Position numbers and translations under genes: made by a program
Origin: Symbiodinium natans
Lineage: Eukaryota > Sar > Dinophyceae > Suessiales > Symbiodiniaceae
Direction: 5' to 3'
Assembly (NCBI GenBank): GCA_905221605.1
Contig: CAJNDS010002802.1
Span: 77,501-141,500, forward strand
DNA length: 64,000 nucleotides
Notes under the pieces: generated by a model
What the model was told of the DNA's origin: nothing
The model's input: the letters and a program-made list of their open reading frames with translations, nothing else
Databases searched by the model: none
Shown: piece by piece, positions 37,537 through 47,611 of the stretch
Numbering within the stretch: position 1 is the stretch's first letter
How the letters are laid out: the number at the start of each line of letters is the position of its first letter

Positions 37537-37664
37537 TGTGCATGAGGGTTTTATTTTAGAGAGCGGCGTCTATACGCCATGCATTTTGGAAAGCGCTTTT
37601 TCGGCGCCCTCCCGTTTTGGACGGTTTGATCTCGAGACCGTGCCTGTTCCTGTAAGTGTTTTGA

Positions 37665-39512
37665 ATGGGTGCGCATCTTGCAATGGGGCCTCTCGGGGGG
37701 CAATCCAGCGCTCCAAGGCGCTTTGCGGAGAGCCCGACGCCAGCCCGTTCACCAACGGAAGAATTTTACCAAGAAGAGATGCGCGAGGCCGAAAATCAGG
37801 CCGAAGAGGTGGAGCGGATGGCAGCTGCAGAGGAGGAACAAAGAAGGGCTTTAAATGCCCCATTGGTTGCTCATGTTGCCACCGACGACGAGCCTCGGAG
37901 CGAGGAGCCACCGGTCGTCCTCGATGCTCTTCAAGTTGCTCGTATGGTTCCAGACAACGAGGAAGAGGGCTTCGAGGAGGAGAGCGAATCGGATGCTTCT
38001 CCGTTGACGATGGAGGAACAGAGGGCTTTGATGGACGAGGCCATCACCAGGGCACGACGAATGTTGTGCGATGTCTCTGTCTCGGTGAAGGCGGGGACGG
38101 AACCTCCTCCAAGTTTCAAGCCTCTGGAAACCGAGTCCTGGGGTACTTGGACCGCTGGGCCGACTCGAAAAGAGTTATTCCTGAAGTGGGAGGCCGCTAT
38201 CTATGCAGATGCTGGGCAGTACGATGTGTGGGAAAGTCACCACAGGATGGGCGAACCCATCCCTTTGTGTCGGGACTGCTTAGGGCACCCGATCAATATG
38301 CTCAGCAAGGTGGCCCACGACCCCGACTACCTTCCCAAGTACTGCACCGGTGGGGTTTTGCCGGCAATGGACTTGGAGCCGGATCAGGTCGAGTGTGTCC
38401 CGGTTTGCCCTGGATACGTTTCGATGAATTCGTGCTCGTGGGCCCATGGAATTATACCCCCGGAACGGTGCTACATCCTCCAAGAGCCCAAAGATCTGGA
38501 AAGATACTTTGGTCCAAAACGCTTCGCGGAGGTAGAAATCCTCACGACAGAGCTCTTGGATGCCCATTACAAGATTTTGGACGAACTCAACGAGGCCGAA
38601 AGTCTTCGAGGATTCGGTGTCACGGAGGGGATGGTGAGCAAGGCCCTCGAAGAGGTGTCTTCCTCACTTACCAGTGGTGCCTCATTCCACCCTCATGTTC
38701 GGCCGAATTCCAATGTGCATACGCTCATTTACAAGTACCTACTTCGAGCAGCACGAGTGCTTCGTGTGCACAGCATTCACAGCCATCAGTACTACGACAT
38801 CGAGGCTACCCTTTTGGCGCCACCAGATGGAGTACAAGGATGGCACGTGGATGTGTGTTGGGATCTTCTGGGTCGACAGCTTCGAAGCAGGGCCCTCGAG
38901 TTCCACAAGATGGCCGAAGATCGTCGAGCAAAGCGTGCTCAACGTCCAAAGGCGCGACCTGCGCCACCACCGATCGAAGAAGATCCTACCTCGGAAGAGG
39001 AAGAGGACGTCGATTCGTCCATCCTCAAGGAATACACCGAGCTGGGGTGGTGCGTGCAGAAGGTGCTCGAGGAAATTCGTGGTGGAAATTTGGCGCCATC
39101 TCCGAAGATCTACTTGGAAGGCCAAATGGTGAATGCCCCCTCGACTCATGGAGGTTCACAGAGGCCGGCGGAACCACCTTCACCAGCAATGTTGCCACCG
39201 GAGCCGCCTTCACCATCGGGAGTTTTGGCTCCAACGGAACCACCATCACCCGCGGAATCCATGGTGCCACCTCCTCCACCAGTTCCTCGGTTCAAAATGC
39301 CTCAAAGGCCTCCACGTCCTTTGAGCGGAGAAGGGAACTATTCGGTGTGGGATCTCCTAAACACACCTGTGGAGCCTCCATCGCCAATGTCCCCGGTGCC
39401 TACGGAGGTATCGGATCGCGGCCGTTCCAGAAGCCCACGAAGGCTGCGACATTCGGATGTAGTAAGCGAGGCAAGGGCCGCTATAAGCGAGGCCGAAGCC
39501 GCTCTTCGCTAA
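37665..39512 (+). CDS. Accessory ORF of unknown function inside the copia element (615 aa)
   Basis: ATG-started, 615 codons, overlapping a different open frame (37,139-42,478) along its whole length. Its composition is natural: an acidic N-terminus with helical Glu/Ala stretches, a Trp/Cys/His-containing core (WGTWTAGPTRKELFLKWEAA near residue 160, then CRDCLGHP), a helical middle, and a Pro/Ser-rich tail with PPSP repeats and an Arg/Ser-rich end. The overlapping frame here is Arg/Gly/Ser/Cys-rich and looks like a shadow. No known domain is recognised. It sits where the rest of protease and the pre-integrase region should be, so it may be an added gene or a highly diverged structural protein. 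Confidence 0.6.
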   Translation: MGAHLAMGPLGGQSSAPRRFAESPTPARSPTEEFYQEEMREAENQAEEVERMAAAEEEQRRALNAPLVAHVATDDEPRSEEPPVVLDALQVARMVPDNEEEGFEEESESDASPLTMEEQRALMDEAITRARRMLCDVSVSVKAGTEPPPSFKPLETESWGTWTAGPTRKELFLKWEAAIYADAGQYDVWESHHRMGEPIPLCRDCLGHPINMLSKVAHDPDYLPKYCTGGVLPAMDLEPDQVECVPVCPGYVSMNSCSWAHGIIPPERCYILQEPKDLERYFGPKRFAEVEILTTELLDAHYKILDELNEAESLRGFGVTEGMVSKALEEVSSSLTSGASFHPHVRPNSNVHTLIYKYLLRAARVLRVHSIHSHQYYDIEATLLAPPDGVQGWHVDVCWDLLGRQLRSRALEFHKMAEDRRAKRAQRPKARPAPPPIEEDPTSEEEEDVDSSILKEYTELGWCVQKVLEEIRGGNLAPSPKIYLEGQMVNAPSTHGGSQRPAEPPSPAMLPPEPPSPSGVLAPTEPPSPAESMVPPPPPVPRFKMPQRPPRPLSGEGNYSVWDLLNTPVEPPSPMSPVPTEVSDRGRSRSPRRLRHSDVVSEARAAISEAEAALR

Positions 39513-42478
39513 AAGCGAAAATGAGGCAATGCTCTTCCGTTGCGCCGCATCGTTGTTTTGCGCCCCGACAAGCAAAAAGAGAGCCGGCTCGGAGACACGA
39601 GCAAGTAGGTCATTTTGAGTGGCATGAAAATTTGACATGTTGTGGCTTGAGCTTGGCATGTTTGACTTGTCGTGGCATGGAAACATTTTGGCTTGGAAAC
39701 ATTAGCCTTGAGGCCCCAGGAGTTAAAAGGCATCTAGTGGTAGGACCCCTAGGAGAAATTGGAGGTTCAAAGCCCCGAGTAAAAAGAACCCCTTTCCTCC
39801 TTCACGCCAGGCGGTCCGCTAAAATTCCAGGATTGATCATCGACGTCGCGATGGTGTTCCCCATCCTGATCTTCAGTGCCTTGGTTGGGGTCGTTGTTTC
39901 GGGTCTTTGGAAATTGCTCGAAAAGTGTTTTCAGAGAGGCTCCAAGAGAGCACCTGAGATGAGTAAAATAAAACCCCGAAGAGGAGGATGTTGGATTCGT
40001 ATTCGCACCCGAAAATGCTTCAAGCGCGTTTGCGTAGAACGAATCTTGTTGGTTGGTAGAAAAAGCCCAAAAGCCCCAACTAAGGGAAAGCCCAAAACCT
40101 TAAAGTTGTTGGCTTGTTTGCGGCATGTTTGGCATGTTGTGGCATGGTGTCTTGACGTGGCATGCTTTGTGTTGAAGGGAAATGATGAGAAAGTGCCGGA
40201 AGGAGGCTTAAAGCAGCCAGTGACTGAGCATCTGCGGATGCTCAGAGGGCTGCCCCTTCCAGGAAGTGGCACAGGCTCTGATCCCTTGATCTTGGATCGT
40301 GATGATGTTGAACCGTCGTCTTCGTTAAACCAACCGAATCGTTCCCCACAAAACCCGGAACAACCTCCTGAAGCCCCAATTCCACAAGGAGAGGAGATTG
40401 AAGAAAGGATCCCGTTGCGTAGCCACGCACTCCAGGTACATCGATCGCGAGGTCATTTTCCCTATGATGTGAACTGCGAAAGCTGCTGCTCTAGCAAAGG
40501 CAAAGTCCCAGCCAGGAGACTGAAGAGGCAGCTACAGAAGGAGAATCAAACCATTGGGGTCGATTTCTATTATTTTGGGAAACTGAGGGTTCTTCTTCTT
40601 GTACATGTTGCGTCCCGGTACTCAATGTCTATCCCCGCCATGGAACTACACGACCCGAACTTGTTATTCAATATCGATCGGTTTATCCGCGAAATTGGAT
40701 TGCACCAAAAGACTTTAACGTTTCGGTGCGATAACGAACAGGGTCTGATATCCATGTGCGAGAGGGTTGCGGCGCAGAGGCGCGAGAACCCTACTATTGT
40801 AGATGTTGTGCCAGGATACCGTCCGCAGTCTAAAGGTGCTGTGGAAAGGCAGGTCTCTGCGATGAAGCAGGGATTTTGGTCGATATGGCTCGACCTAGAG
40901 GCGGAAATAAAGCGTCGACGACCTGCTGAAGAAGGTGGTGCCGCTTGGCAGTTACCTTTAGGTGGAATGTTGTGGCAGACTTGTCTGCTGTACGCTGCAC
41001 GCAGTTTCAACTTGTGGAACTTTGACAGCAACAACAGTACCACAGCAATAGACAGGTTGCACGAGGAGATAGTCCAAAGGACTAGGACGCTTCCCTTCGG
41101 TTGTTCTGCGCAGGCCAAAGTTGGCGGTTCTAAACGACATCTAGAAAAGTTCCGGGGAGCCAAGACGGTTCGAGTGAGCTATCTGGGCCCCGTCCATCCT
41201 AGAGGTGGAGGTGTGTATGGGACTGTCATTGGAGGAGATGGAGAGATTGAGGTCTTTCCAGCGTGTCGTGGGATTTTTGAACGGGACGAACCCACGTATG
41301 ACAGCCCAACGTTGGAGCTGTTAGCTAAAGTTAATCCTCTTGTGCTTGATACGCAGGACCCCGAAAAGCCTTTGCTGTTTGAACCGCCTGCGGAACCCAT
41401 TGTTCCAAAAGAAGAGGAAATCGAAGCCCCAGAGGATGAAGAAATGATCCCGGAATATGTCCAGGACTACGAGCCCACGGAAATGGGCTCTGAGGGTCAT
41501 GAGGGGGTAGCCGGAGGTGACCTCCCGGAGCCCGACATGGAGGACATGGAAATAGACTGGTTGACGGATCATTATCTTCAGAAGCTAGGCGAAGGACCTG
41601 ATTGCCGCGCCGTGAGCAATCAAGCGGCGTCTTCCTTTGAGCTTAAGTTTGGAGGGAGTAGAATCTGTTGTCAGGTCCCACAGCAAGCTGTTTCAGAGAC
41701 CTCTGGTGAGCTGTTAGATCCCAAACTCCTCTATCTGTCCATGAAACTGGAACTAGAAGAATTGGAGTCGTTCAACGTAGGAGAAGTGGTGAGCGAGCGA
41801 GAAGCGTACAGACTTGCTAAGGAGAGCGGAAGAAGAGTTCTGTCGAGCCGTTGGGTCAATACGGTTAAGAAGCCTGGTCTTTACCGCTCTAGACTTGTGG
41901 TCCGCGATTTTGCCGCTATGGGCGGCACAACGCTCGCTGAGGGGATCTATTCTCCTACCACCAGCCTGGAAGGGCTGCGGCTACTACTTTCTGTTCTATG
42001 TAGAAAAGGGTCTGTGCTGTCCTGTGACGTCTCGGTAGCCTTTATGCACGCCGCTATTGCGCGGCCGGAGTTTGTGCAGCTTCCGAGTAACATAGGAAAC
42101 GCAAAGACCGGCGAAAAGGTCTTCCTGAAACTGTTTCGTGCCATGAACGGGCTTCGAAGTGCCCCACTTTCTTGGTACAAGGAGCTGTCGGCGTACTTGG
42201 GAAACCAAGGAGTACAGCAGATCTTGGACCCTACAATCTTCCGCAAGAAAACCAAGAATGGTTTGGTGATTGTCCTCTTTTATGTTGACGATCTGTTGAT
42301 TTGGGCCGAGAACACCGCCGAAGCTCGAAAGGTGTATGAAGACCTTAAGAAACGCTACAAGCTTAAGCTAACAGGTGAGCTCTTGGAAGGAAAACCAGGT
42401 GAGGTGTCTTTCTTGGGACGTAGGATCTTCCGGAAGAAGACCGGAGAAGCCCTGCGTATACTTTGGCTTGGACGCTAA
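39513..42478 (+). CDS. Copia Pol: integrase and reverse transcriptase
   Basis: The open frame extends from 37,139, but recognisable Pol begins about 40,400; the ATG is not defined. The integrase zinc region (HALQVHRSRGH ... CESC) lies at about 40,424-40,490. The catalytic triad is Asp in GVDF (about 40,560), Asp in CDNEQG (about 40,732) and Glu in GAVERQ (about 40,845). The copia RT runs from about 41,830 (VLSSRWVNTVKK) through DVSVAFMHA to the active site YVDD at 42,281-42,292. The frame ends soon after FLGRRIFRKK; RNase H continues in another frame, so one indel or a programmed shift lies at about 42,430-42,460. A hydrophobic segment at about 39,830-39,920 (VAMVFPILIFSALVGVVVSG) predicts a membrane helix, unusual for copia Pol. 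Confidence 0.9.
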
Positions 42479-44123
42479 GTACTTGAGGTCTTGCTGTGAG
42501 GAGTACGGAATCACTAAGGTGGCGCCGAAGCTTCCACCCTTAGAGCGGCGGTATGCTGACCTCATCAAGAAAGGACAGGACACACCTCTTACGCCAGAGG
42601 CGCACGAGCGCTATAGGCGTACCTTGGGACGCCTAGCCTGGGCGTCGCTTTCAAGACCTGATTTGCAGTATGTATGCGGTTTTCTAGGAAGACACCAGTC
42701 AGCCCCCAATGAAGCAGCCGAAGCTTGTATGAGGGATGTTCTGAGATGGGTGTCTGGTTTGCCGCATAAGGTCCAAGTGTTCCCCTCACGTAGAGAGCTG
42801 TTAGCCCCGGATGAGGACCGAGAGTCAGTGTCTTGTTTTGTGGACGCGTCTTGGGGTTTGAACTCTGTGAGTGGTGGAATTGTGACCTGGAACAACTGTT
42901 GCTTGAAGACGTTCAGTAGGAAACAGACGACCGTAGCTCTGTCATCGGCAGAAGCCGAGCTAGCAGCACTGACTGAAATCGCCAGAGAGGGATTGTATAT
43001 ATCTCTGTTGGTGCAGACTATGGTGGAGGGGATGCCTTCTGATTCGGAGGAAGGCCGATATCAGTTGCACGCGTACGGGGACTCTGAAAGCGCCCTGTCC
43101 ATAGCGCAAATGAGTACCCTCCTGAGGAAAGTTCGCCACATAGAGTTGAGAGCTGCTTTTCTCCAACAACTAGTCGCCAAGGAAAGATTGACGCTGGAGT
43201 ATATACCGGGGAAACTCAACCCCGCAGATGCTTTAACGAAGTCCCCAACTGCGGAGAATTTAGTCAGTCTTTGTGAGGCAGCTGGCCTCATTACCGAGCC
43301 AGAATCGTGGTCGTCGATCTCCGAAGAAAACGTCGAAGAAGTAAGAAATGAGCCCAATATCACTAAGGAAGTATCGTCGAACGCAGTAAGGTCCTCTCCG
43401 CTGGAGGTTCCGAGCTCTTGGATGGAAGCCGCGACGGCAGTGGCTAGAGGGACAGTGTCGCTCGTCGTTCTGGAGCTTTGCTGCGAAGAGTCGAGTGCTA
43501 TAGCGAGCGCGTGTGCTCGAGAGAAAGGCATAGCGTACTTCGGAGTGACTCGGGAAATCAATCTTCTGAGTAAGAACACCTTTCTTGTTCTTGAAGAGAT
43601 CTTAAGAGTCCTGAAGCAGGGAAAGGTCCGTGTCTTTGCGCATTTGTCTACGCTCTGCAGCTCAGGCTGCCCCTTGAGGTACCTGCGTTTCCGCAAGCGA
43701 CGAGGTTTGGAACTTTGGCGGAAGACGCTAAAGATTCACAAGAGTTGCTGGAGACTTATAGGGAAGCTCTTCGGCCCCTATTCCTCGAACGAGGGTTTGC
43801 TGTTAACCCACGAATGGCCTGAAAGGTCCTCTTTGTGGAAGGAAACGGTATTTCTAGAAGTCTCTAAAAGCATTGGTCTGACGCAAGGATGTCTAGTAGA
43901 TAGGTGCTGCTTCGAGAAGAAAGAGAAGACTTGGAAGAGATGGTGGTTCGCTTCGAATAGTGCTGCCTGCGTGTGGGAACTGTCTTCGTACGTTTGCGCA
44001 GGAAACCACGAACACTCGAAGAGTGCGTCTCTGAAGGAGTCTGGGACCTACCCGGAAGAGCTTGGAAAGGCTCTTGTCAGGATTGGAAAGAAGATCCTGA
44101 AGCAGGAGGAAAGAAAGGACTGA
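42450..44123 (+). CDS. Copia RNase H plus C-terminal methyltransferase-like tail
   Basis: The frame is open from 42,375, but homologous sequence begins near 42,450. It continues the RT connection (YFGLDAKYLRS, RYRRTLGRLAWASLSRPDLQY) into RNase H: FVDASWG (about 42,837; Asp), TVALSSAEAELAAL (Glu), GDSESAL (Asp), then VRHIELRAAFL and NPADALTKSP as in copia RNase H. Copia polyproteins usually stop near here, but this frame runs 280 codons further. From about 43,460 it shows LELCCEESSAIASA, then HLSTLCSSGCPLR (about 43,640), LLTHEWPERSSLW (about 43,800) and a His-Glu-His-containing end. That order resembles a degenerate S-adenosylmethionine-dependent methyltransferase fold (inference). The frame ends with a basic tail at 44,123. 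Confidence 0.8.
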   Translation, partial: PCVYFGLDAKYLRSCCEEYGITKVAPKLPPLERRYADLIKKGQDTPLTPEAHERYRRTLGRLAWASLSRPDLQYVCGFLGRHQSAPNEAAEACMRDVLRWVSGLPHKVQVFPSRRELLAPDEDRESVSCFVDASWGLNSVSGGIVTWNNCCLKTFSRKQTTVALSSAEAELAALTEIAREGLYISLLVQTMVEGMPSDSEEGRYQLHAYGDSESALSIAQMSTLLRKVRHIELRAAFLQQLVAKERLTLEYIPGKLNPADALTKSPTAENLVSLCEAAGLITEPESWSSISEENVEEVRNEPNITKEVSSNAVRSSPLEVPSSWMEAATAVARGTVSLVVLELCCEESSAIASACAREKGIAYFGVTREINLLSKNTFLVLEEILRVLKQGKVRVFAHLSTLCSSGCPLRYLRFRKRRGLELWRKTLKIHKSCWRLIGKLFGPYSSNEGLLLTHEWPERSSLWKETVFLEVSKSIGLTQGCLVDRCCFEKKEKTWKRWWFASNSAACVWELSSYVCAGNHEHSKSASLKESGTYPEELGKALVRIGKKILKQEERKD

Positions 44124-44456
44124 AGGGAACTACCCTGCGCCCCAGCCCCACACCTTTTGTGTCCTCAACCTGCGTCCAGCTCCACCCATCTGCGTCCCCA
44201 ACCTGCGCCCCGTTTGCCTCCGCGTGCCCCACACCTGCGCGCACCTTGCGCCGCGGCTCCCACCCCGGCCGACTCTTGCAGAGCGCCCTGGTAAAGGATA
44301 GGTTTCGACTTACGCTGGTGTGCGCTTGTTTGGCTGCGCTCGCATAGTCCTTTGCTTTTCGGGTGTGGGTAGGTTGAGGTTTGGGTGTAATAACTTCCCA
44401 CTTGCCGGTGTGCGCTTGTATGCTTGCACCCGAAAAGTTTCCGGGTTTACTGGCAG
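44124..44456. other. Spacer after the copia element
   Basis: Contains repeated CCCCAGCC/TGCGTCC-like words and two copies of GTGTGCGCTTGT (about 44,319 and 44,409). It could hold a 3' LTR, but no matching 5' copy was found. Confidence 0.4.
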
Positions 44457-46990
44457 TGGCCCTGCCTGGCAGCTTGCAGTCCTCCAGCTTCGGCCTTTCC
44501 TGGCAGCTTGCAGTCCTTGAGTTTCGGACATCATTTGGACATCATTTCATGCAGAGCTTGGAGAATGTGGCCTTGCCTGGCAGCTTGCTGTCCTTGGGCT
44601 TCGTTTTCGATTTCAACCAGAGCTAGGAGAATGGGGCCTTGACTGGCAGCTTGCAGTCCTTGAGCTTCGGATTCGCTTTTAACCAGAGATTGGAGAATGT
44701 GGCCGTGCCTGGCCGCTTGCATTCCTGGAGCGTTGGATAGTGTTTCAACCAGAGCTTGGAAAATGTGGTTTTGCCAGGCGGGTGCAGTCTTTGAGGTTCG
44801 GACACTGCTTCATACAGAGCTGGGAGATTGTGACCTTGCCTGGCAGCTTGCACTCCTTGAGCTTCGGGGCATGTTTGTGTCATAGTTTGGAGAATGTGGC
44901 TTTGCCTGGCAGCTTGCAGTCCTCGAGCTTAGAAGTGTGTTCCAGCCAGAGCCTGGAGAACGTGGCTTTGCCTGGCAGCTTGCAGTCCTTGAGCTTCGGG
45001 CTTCGGATACGATTCAACGGGAGCTTTGAGAACGTGGCGTTGCCTGGCAGCTGCCAGTCCTTGAGCTTCGGGCATTGCTTCAACCAGAGCTTGGAGAATG
45101 TGGCCTTTCCTGGCAGCTTGCAGTCCTTGAGTTTCGGACATCATTTGGACATCATTTCATGCAGAGCTTGGAGAATGTGGCCTTGCCTGGTAGCTTGCTG
45201 TCCTTGAGCTTCGTTTTTGATTTCAACCAGAGCTAGGAGAATGGGGCCTTGACTGGCAGCTTGCAGTCCTTGAGCTTCGGATTCGCTTTTAACCAGAGAT
45301 TGTAGAATGTGGCCGTGCCTGGCCGCTTGCGTTCCTTGAGCGTTGGATAGTGTTTCAACCAGAGCTTGGAAAATGTGGTTTTGCCAGGCGGGTTGCAGTC
45401 TTTGAGTCATACAGAGCTGGGAGATTGTGACCTTGCCTGGCAGCTTGCACTCCTTGAGCTTCGGGGCATGTTTTTACCATAGTTTGGAGAATGTGGCTTT
45501 GCCTGGCAGCTTGCAGTCCTTGAGCGTAGAAGTGTGTTCCAGCCAGAGCTTGGAGAACGTGGCTTTGCCTGGCAGCTTGCAGTCCTTGAGCTTCGGGCTT
45601 CGGATACGCGGCGTTGCCTGGCAGCTTGCAGTCCTTGAGCTTCGGGCATTGCTTCAACCAGAGCTTGGAGAATGTGGCCTTTCCTGGCAGCTTGCAGTCC
45701 TGGAGTTTCGGACATCATTTCATGCAGAGCTTGGAGAATGTGGCCTTGCCTGGTAGCTTGCAGTACTTGAGCTTCGGGCATTGCTTCAACCAGAGCTTGG
45801 AGAATGTGGCCTTTCCTTGCAGCTTGCAATCCTTGAGTTTCGGACATCATTTCAGGCAGCGCTTGGAGAATGTGGCCTTGCCTGGCAGCTTGCAGTCCTT
45901 GAGCTTCGGGCATTGCTTCAACCAGAGCTTGGAGAATGTGGCCATTCCTGGCAGCTTGCAATCCTTGAGTTTCGGACATCATTTCAGGCAGCGCTTGGAG
46001 AACGTGGCGTTGCCTGGCAGCTTGCAGTCCTTGAGCTTCGGGCATTGCTTCAACCAGAGCTTGGAGAGTGTGGCACTTCCTGGCAGCTTGCAATCCTTGA
46101 GTTTCGGACATCATTTCAGGCAGCGCTTGGAGAATGTGGCCTTGCCTGGCAGCTTGCAGTCCTTGAGCTTCGGGCATTGCTTCAACCAGAGCTTGGAGAA
46201 TGTGGCCTTTCCTGGCAGCTTGCAATCCTTGAGTTTCGGACATCATTTCAGGCAGCGCTTGGAGAATGTGGCCTTGCCTGGCAGCTTGCAGTCCTTGAGC
46301 TTCGGGCATTGCTTCAACCAGAGCTTGGAGAATGTGGCCATTCCTGGCAGCTTGCAATCCTTGAGTTTCGGACATCATTTCAGGCAGCGCTGGGAGAATG
46401 TGGCCTTGCCTGGCAGCTTGCAGTCCTTGAGCTTCGGGCATTGCTTCAACCAGAGCTTGGAGAATGTGGCCTTTCCTGGCAGCTTGCAATCCTTGAGTTT
46501 CGGACATCATTTCAGGCAGCGCTTGGAGAATGTGGCCTTGCCTGGCAGCTTGCAGTCCTTGAGCTTCGGGCATTGCTTCAACCAGAGCTTGGAGAATGTG
46601 GCTTTTCCTGGCAGCTTGCAATCCTTGAGTTTCGGACATCATTTCAGGCAGCGCTTGGAGAATGTGGCCTTGCCTGGCAGCTTGCAGTCCTTGAGCTTCG
46701 GGCATTGCTTCAACCAGAGCTTGGAGAATGTGGCCTTTCCTGGCAGCTCAGTAGCTTCGGGCTTTGCTTCAGCCAGAGCTTGGAGAATGTGGCCTTTCCT
46801 GGCAGCTTGCAGTCCCTGAGCTTCGGACATCATTTCAGGCAGCGCTTGGAGAATGTGGCCTTGCCTGGCAGCTTGCAGTCCTTGAGCTTCGGGCATTGCT
46901 TCAGCCAGAGCTAGGACAATGGGGCCTCGACTGGCAGCTTGCAGTCCTTGAGCTTCGGATTCGCTTTTAACCAGAGATTGGAGAATCAGT
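44457..46990 (+). pseudogene. FNIP-type leucine-rich repeat array, decayed
   Basis: About 37 units of a 66-bp repeat coding for 22 residues, consensus LENVALPGSLQSLSFGHCFN then Gln-Ser. The LP-x-SL-x2-L-x-FG-x2-FNQ pattern is the FNIP repeat, a curved LRR-like scaffold first described in Dictyostelium and abundant in dinoflagellates and some other protists. The reading frame moves between registers (frame 1 at 44,740-45,200 and 45,427-45,600, frame 2 at 45,614-46,745, frame 1 again to 46,914), so no continuous protein survives. There is no credible start or stop. 44,521-45,005 is duplicated at 45,131-45,605 (offset 610 bp). From 45,780 the units alternate two sub-types (FNQS and FRQR), giving a 132-bp higher-order period. 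Confidence 0.8.
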
Positions 46991-47199
46991 GTTTGCTTCA
47001 GTGCTGTGAAGGAGGATGCCGGGACTTGCCTGCATGCCCGTTGAATTCGTGGCTCTCTCGGCATCCGCGCTTTGGCACTTGACACCTGGTCCAGCTTGAC
47101 TCGCATGCAGCAGTTTGCTCCGTTACCTGCGGGTGGCGGGGCGACATTTTCTGTAGGCAGGTAGTCTCTGCTGTAGATCGGTGTCCTGGTAGTTTTTCC
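46991..47199. other. Spacer between FNIP array and LINE-A
   Basis: Unique sequence with no convincing gene or repeat. The LINE-A 5' end lies somewhere near 47,200, just before its conserved 5' signature. Confidence 0.4.
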
Positions 47200-47250
47200 T
47201 TTTCACTTAGCCTTGGAGCTGCGACCGTTTTGACCGCTCGGAAAGAAAAA

Positions 47251-47280
47251 TTCACCTGGCTCAAGTTTCGGCTCAACCCC
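47251..47280 (+). promoter_or_regulatory. LINE-A 5' signature with spliced-leader-like words
   Basis: TGGCTCAAG (47,257-47,265) equals the last nine bases of the dinoflagellate spliced leader. It is followed at once by TTTCGGCTCAAC, which matches its last twelve bases at ten positions. The same arrangement occurs at 55,652-55,671 in LINE-B. It may be a relic of trans-spliced mRNA fixed in the element. Confidence 0.5.
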
Positions 47281-47408
47281 GGTGGGGTGCTCAGGTAGGG
47301 AGTGCTGTTGCCTGGAGACTGTACCTAAGGGTGGGCTCCAACAGGACTCAAACCGAAACCACTGTGTTTGCTTGGTAGTCGGCTGCCAGCAACATAGCTG
47401 CCTGAGTA

Positions 47409-47578
47409 CGGCCTCGCCAAGTGCTGAGGAAACTCTTTGGCCTCGCATCGGCAGAGGGTGTGTTTTCGGCCTCGCTTCGGCAGAGGGAGGGGCAAGTTTC
47501 GACCTCGCTCCGGCTGAGGACACATAAAGTTCGGCCTCACTACGGTTGAGGGGATCTTTCGGCCTCGCATTGCTGAGG
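47409..47578 (+). repeat. Six CGGCCTCG...CTGAGG mini-hairpins in the LINE-A 5' region
   Basis: Copies at 47,409-47,429, 47,439-47,457, 47,467-47,486, 47,500-47,519, 47,532-47,551 and 47,560-47,578. Arms are CCTCGC/CCTCAC and GCTGAGG/GCAGAGG/GTTGAGG with a 3-7-base loop. Spacing between copies is 8-14 bp, so this is a near-continuous hairpin array just before ORF1. Confidence 0.9.
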
Positions 47579-47611
47579 TGCTGGTGGGACTGGCATCAGG
47601 CTGCAGCAGTC

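Larger units (their letters stand above)
34954..44123 (+). mobile_element. Ty1/copia-class retrotransposon, LTRs not identified
   Basis: The domain order Gag zinc knuckle, protease, integrase, RT, RNase H is the copia order (integrase before RT). The element is broken into at least four frames: Gag-PR to 37,086, an overlapping accessory ORF at 37,665-39,512, IN-RT to 42,478, and RNase H plus tail from about 42,450 to 44,123. A purine-rich stretch at 44,105-44,127 could be the polypurine tract. No LTR pair was recognised by eye. It probably represents an old or recoded copy. Confidence 0.9.

Noticed and set aside
37139-39500. N-terminal part of the 1,779-codon frame as genuine Pol
   Set aside because: Arg/Gly/Ser/Cys-rich with no domain, and it overlaps a better-formed 615-codon ORF. 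Recognisable Pol starts only near 40,400.
45407-46705. 432-codon minus-strand ORF with MPEAQGLQAARQGHILQA-type repeats
   Set aside because: It is the antisense of the 66-bp FNIP repeat, which is a multiple of three and so keeps several frames open. The plus-strand reading matches a known repeat family.
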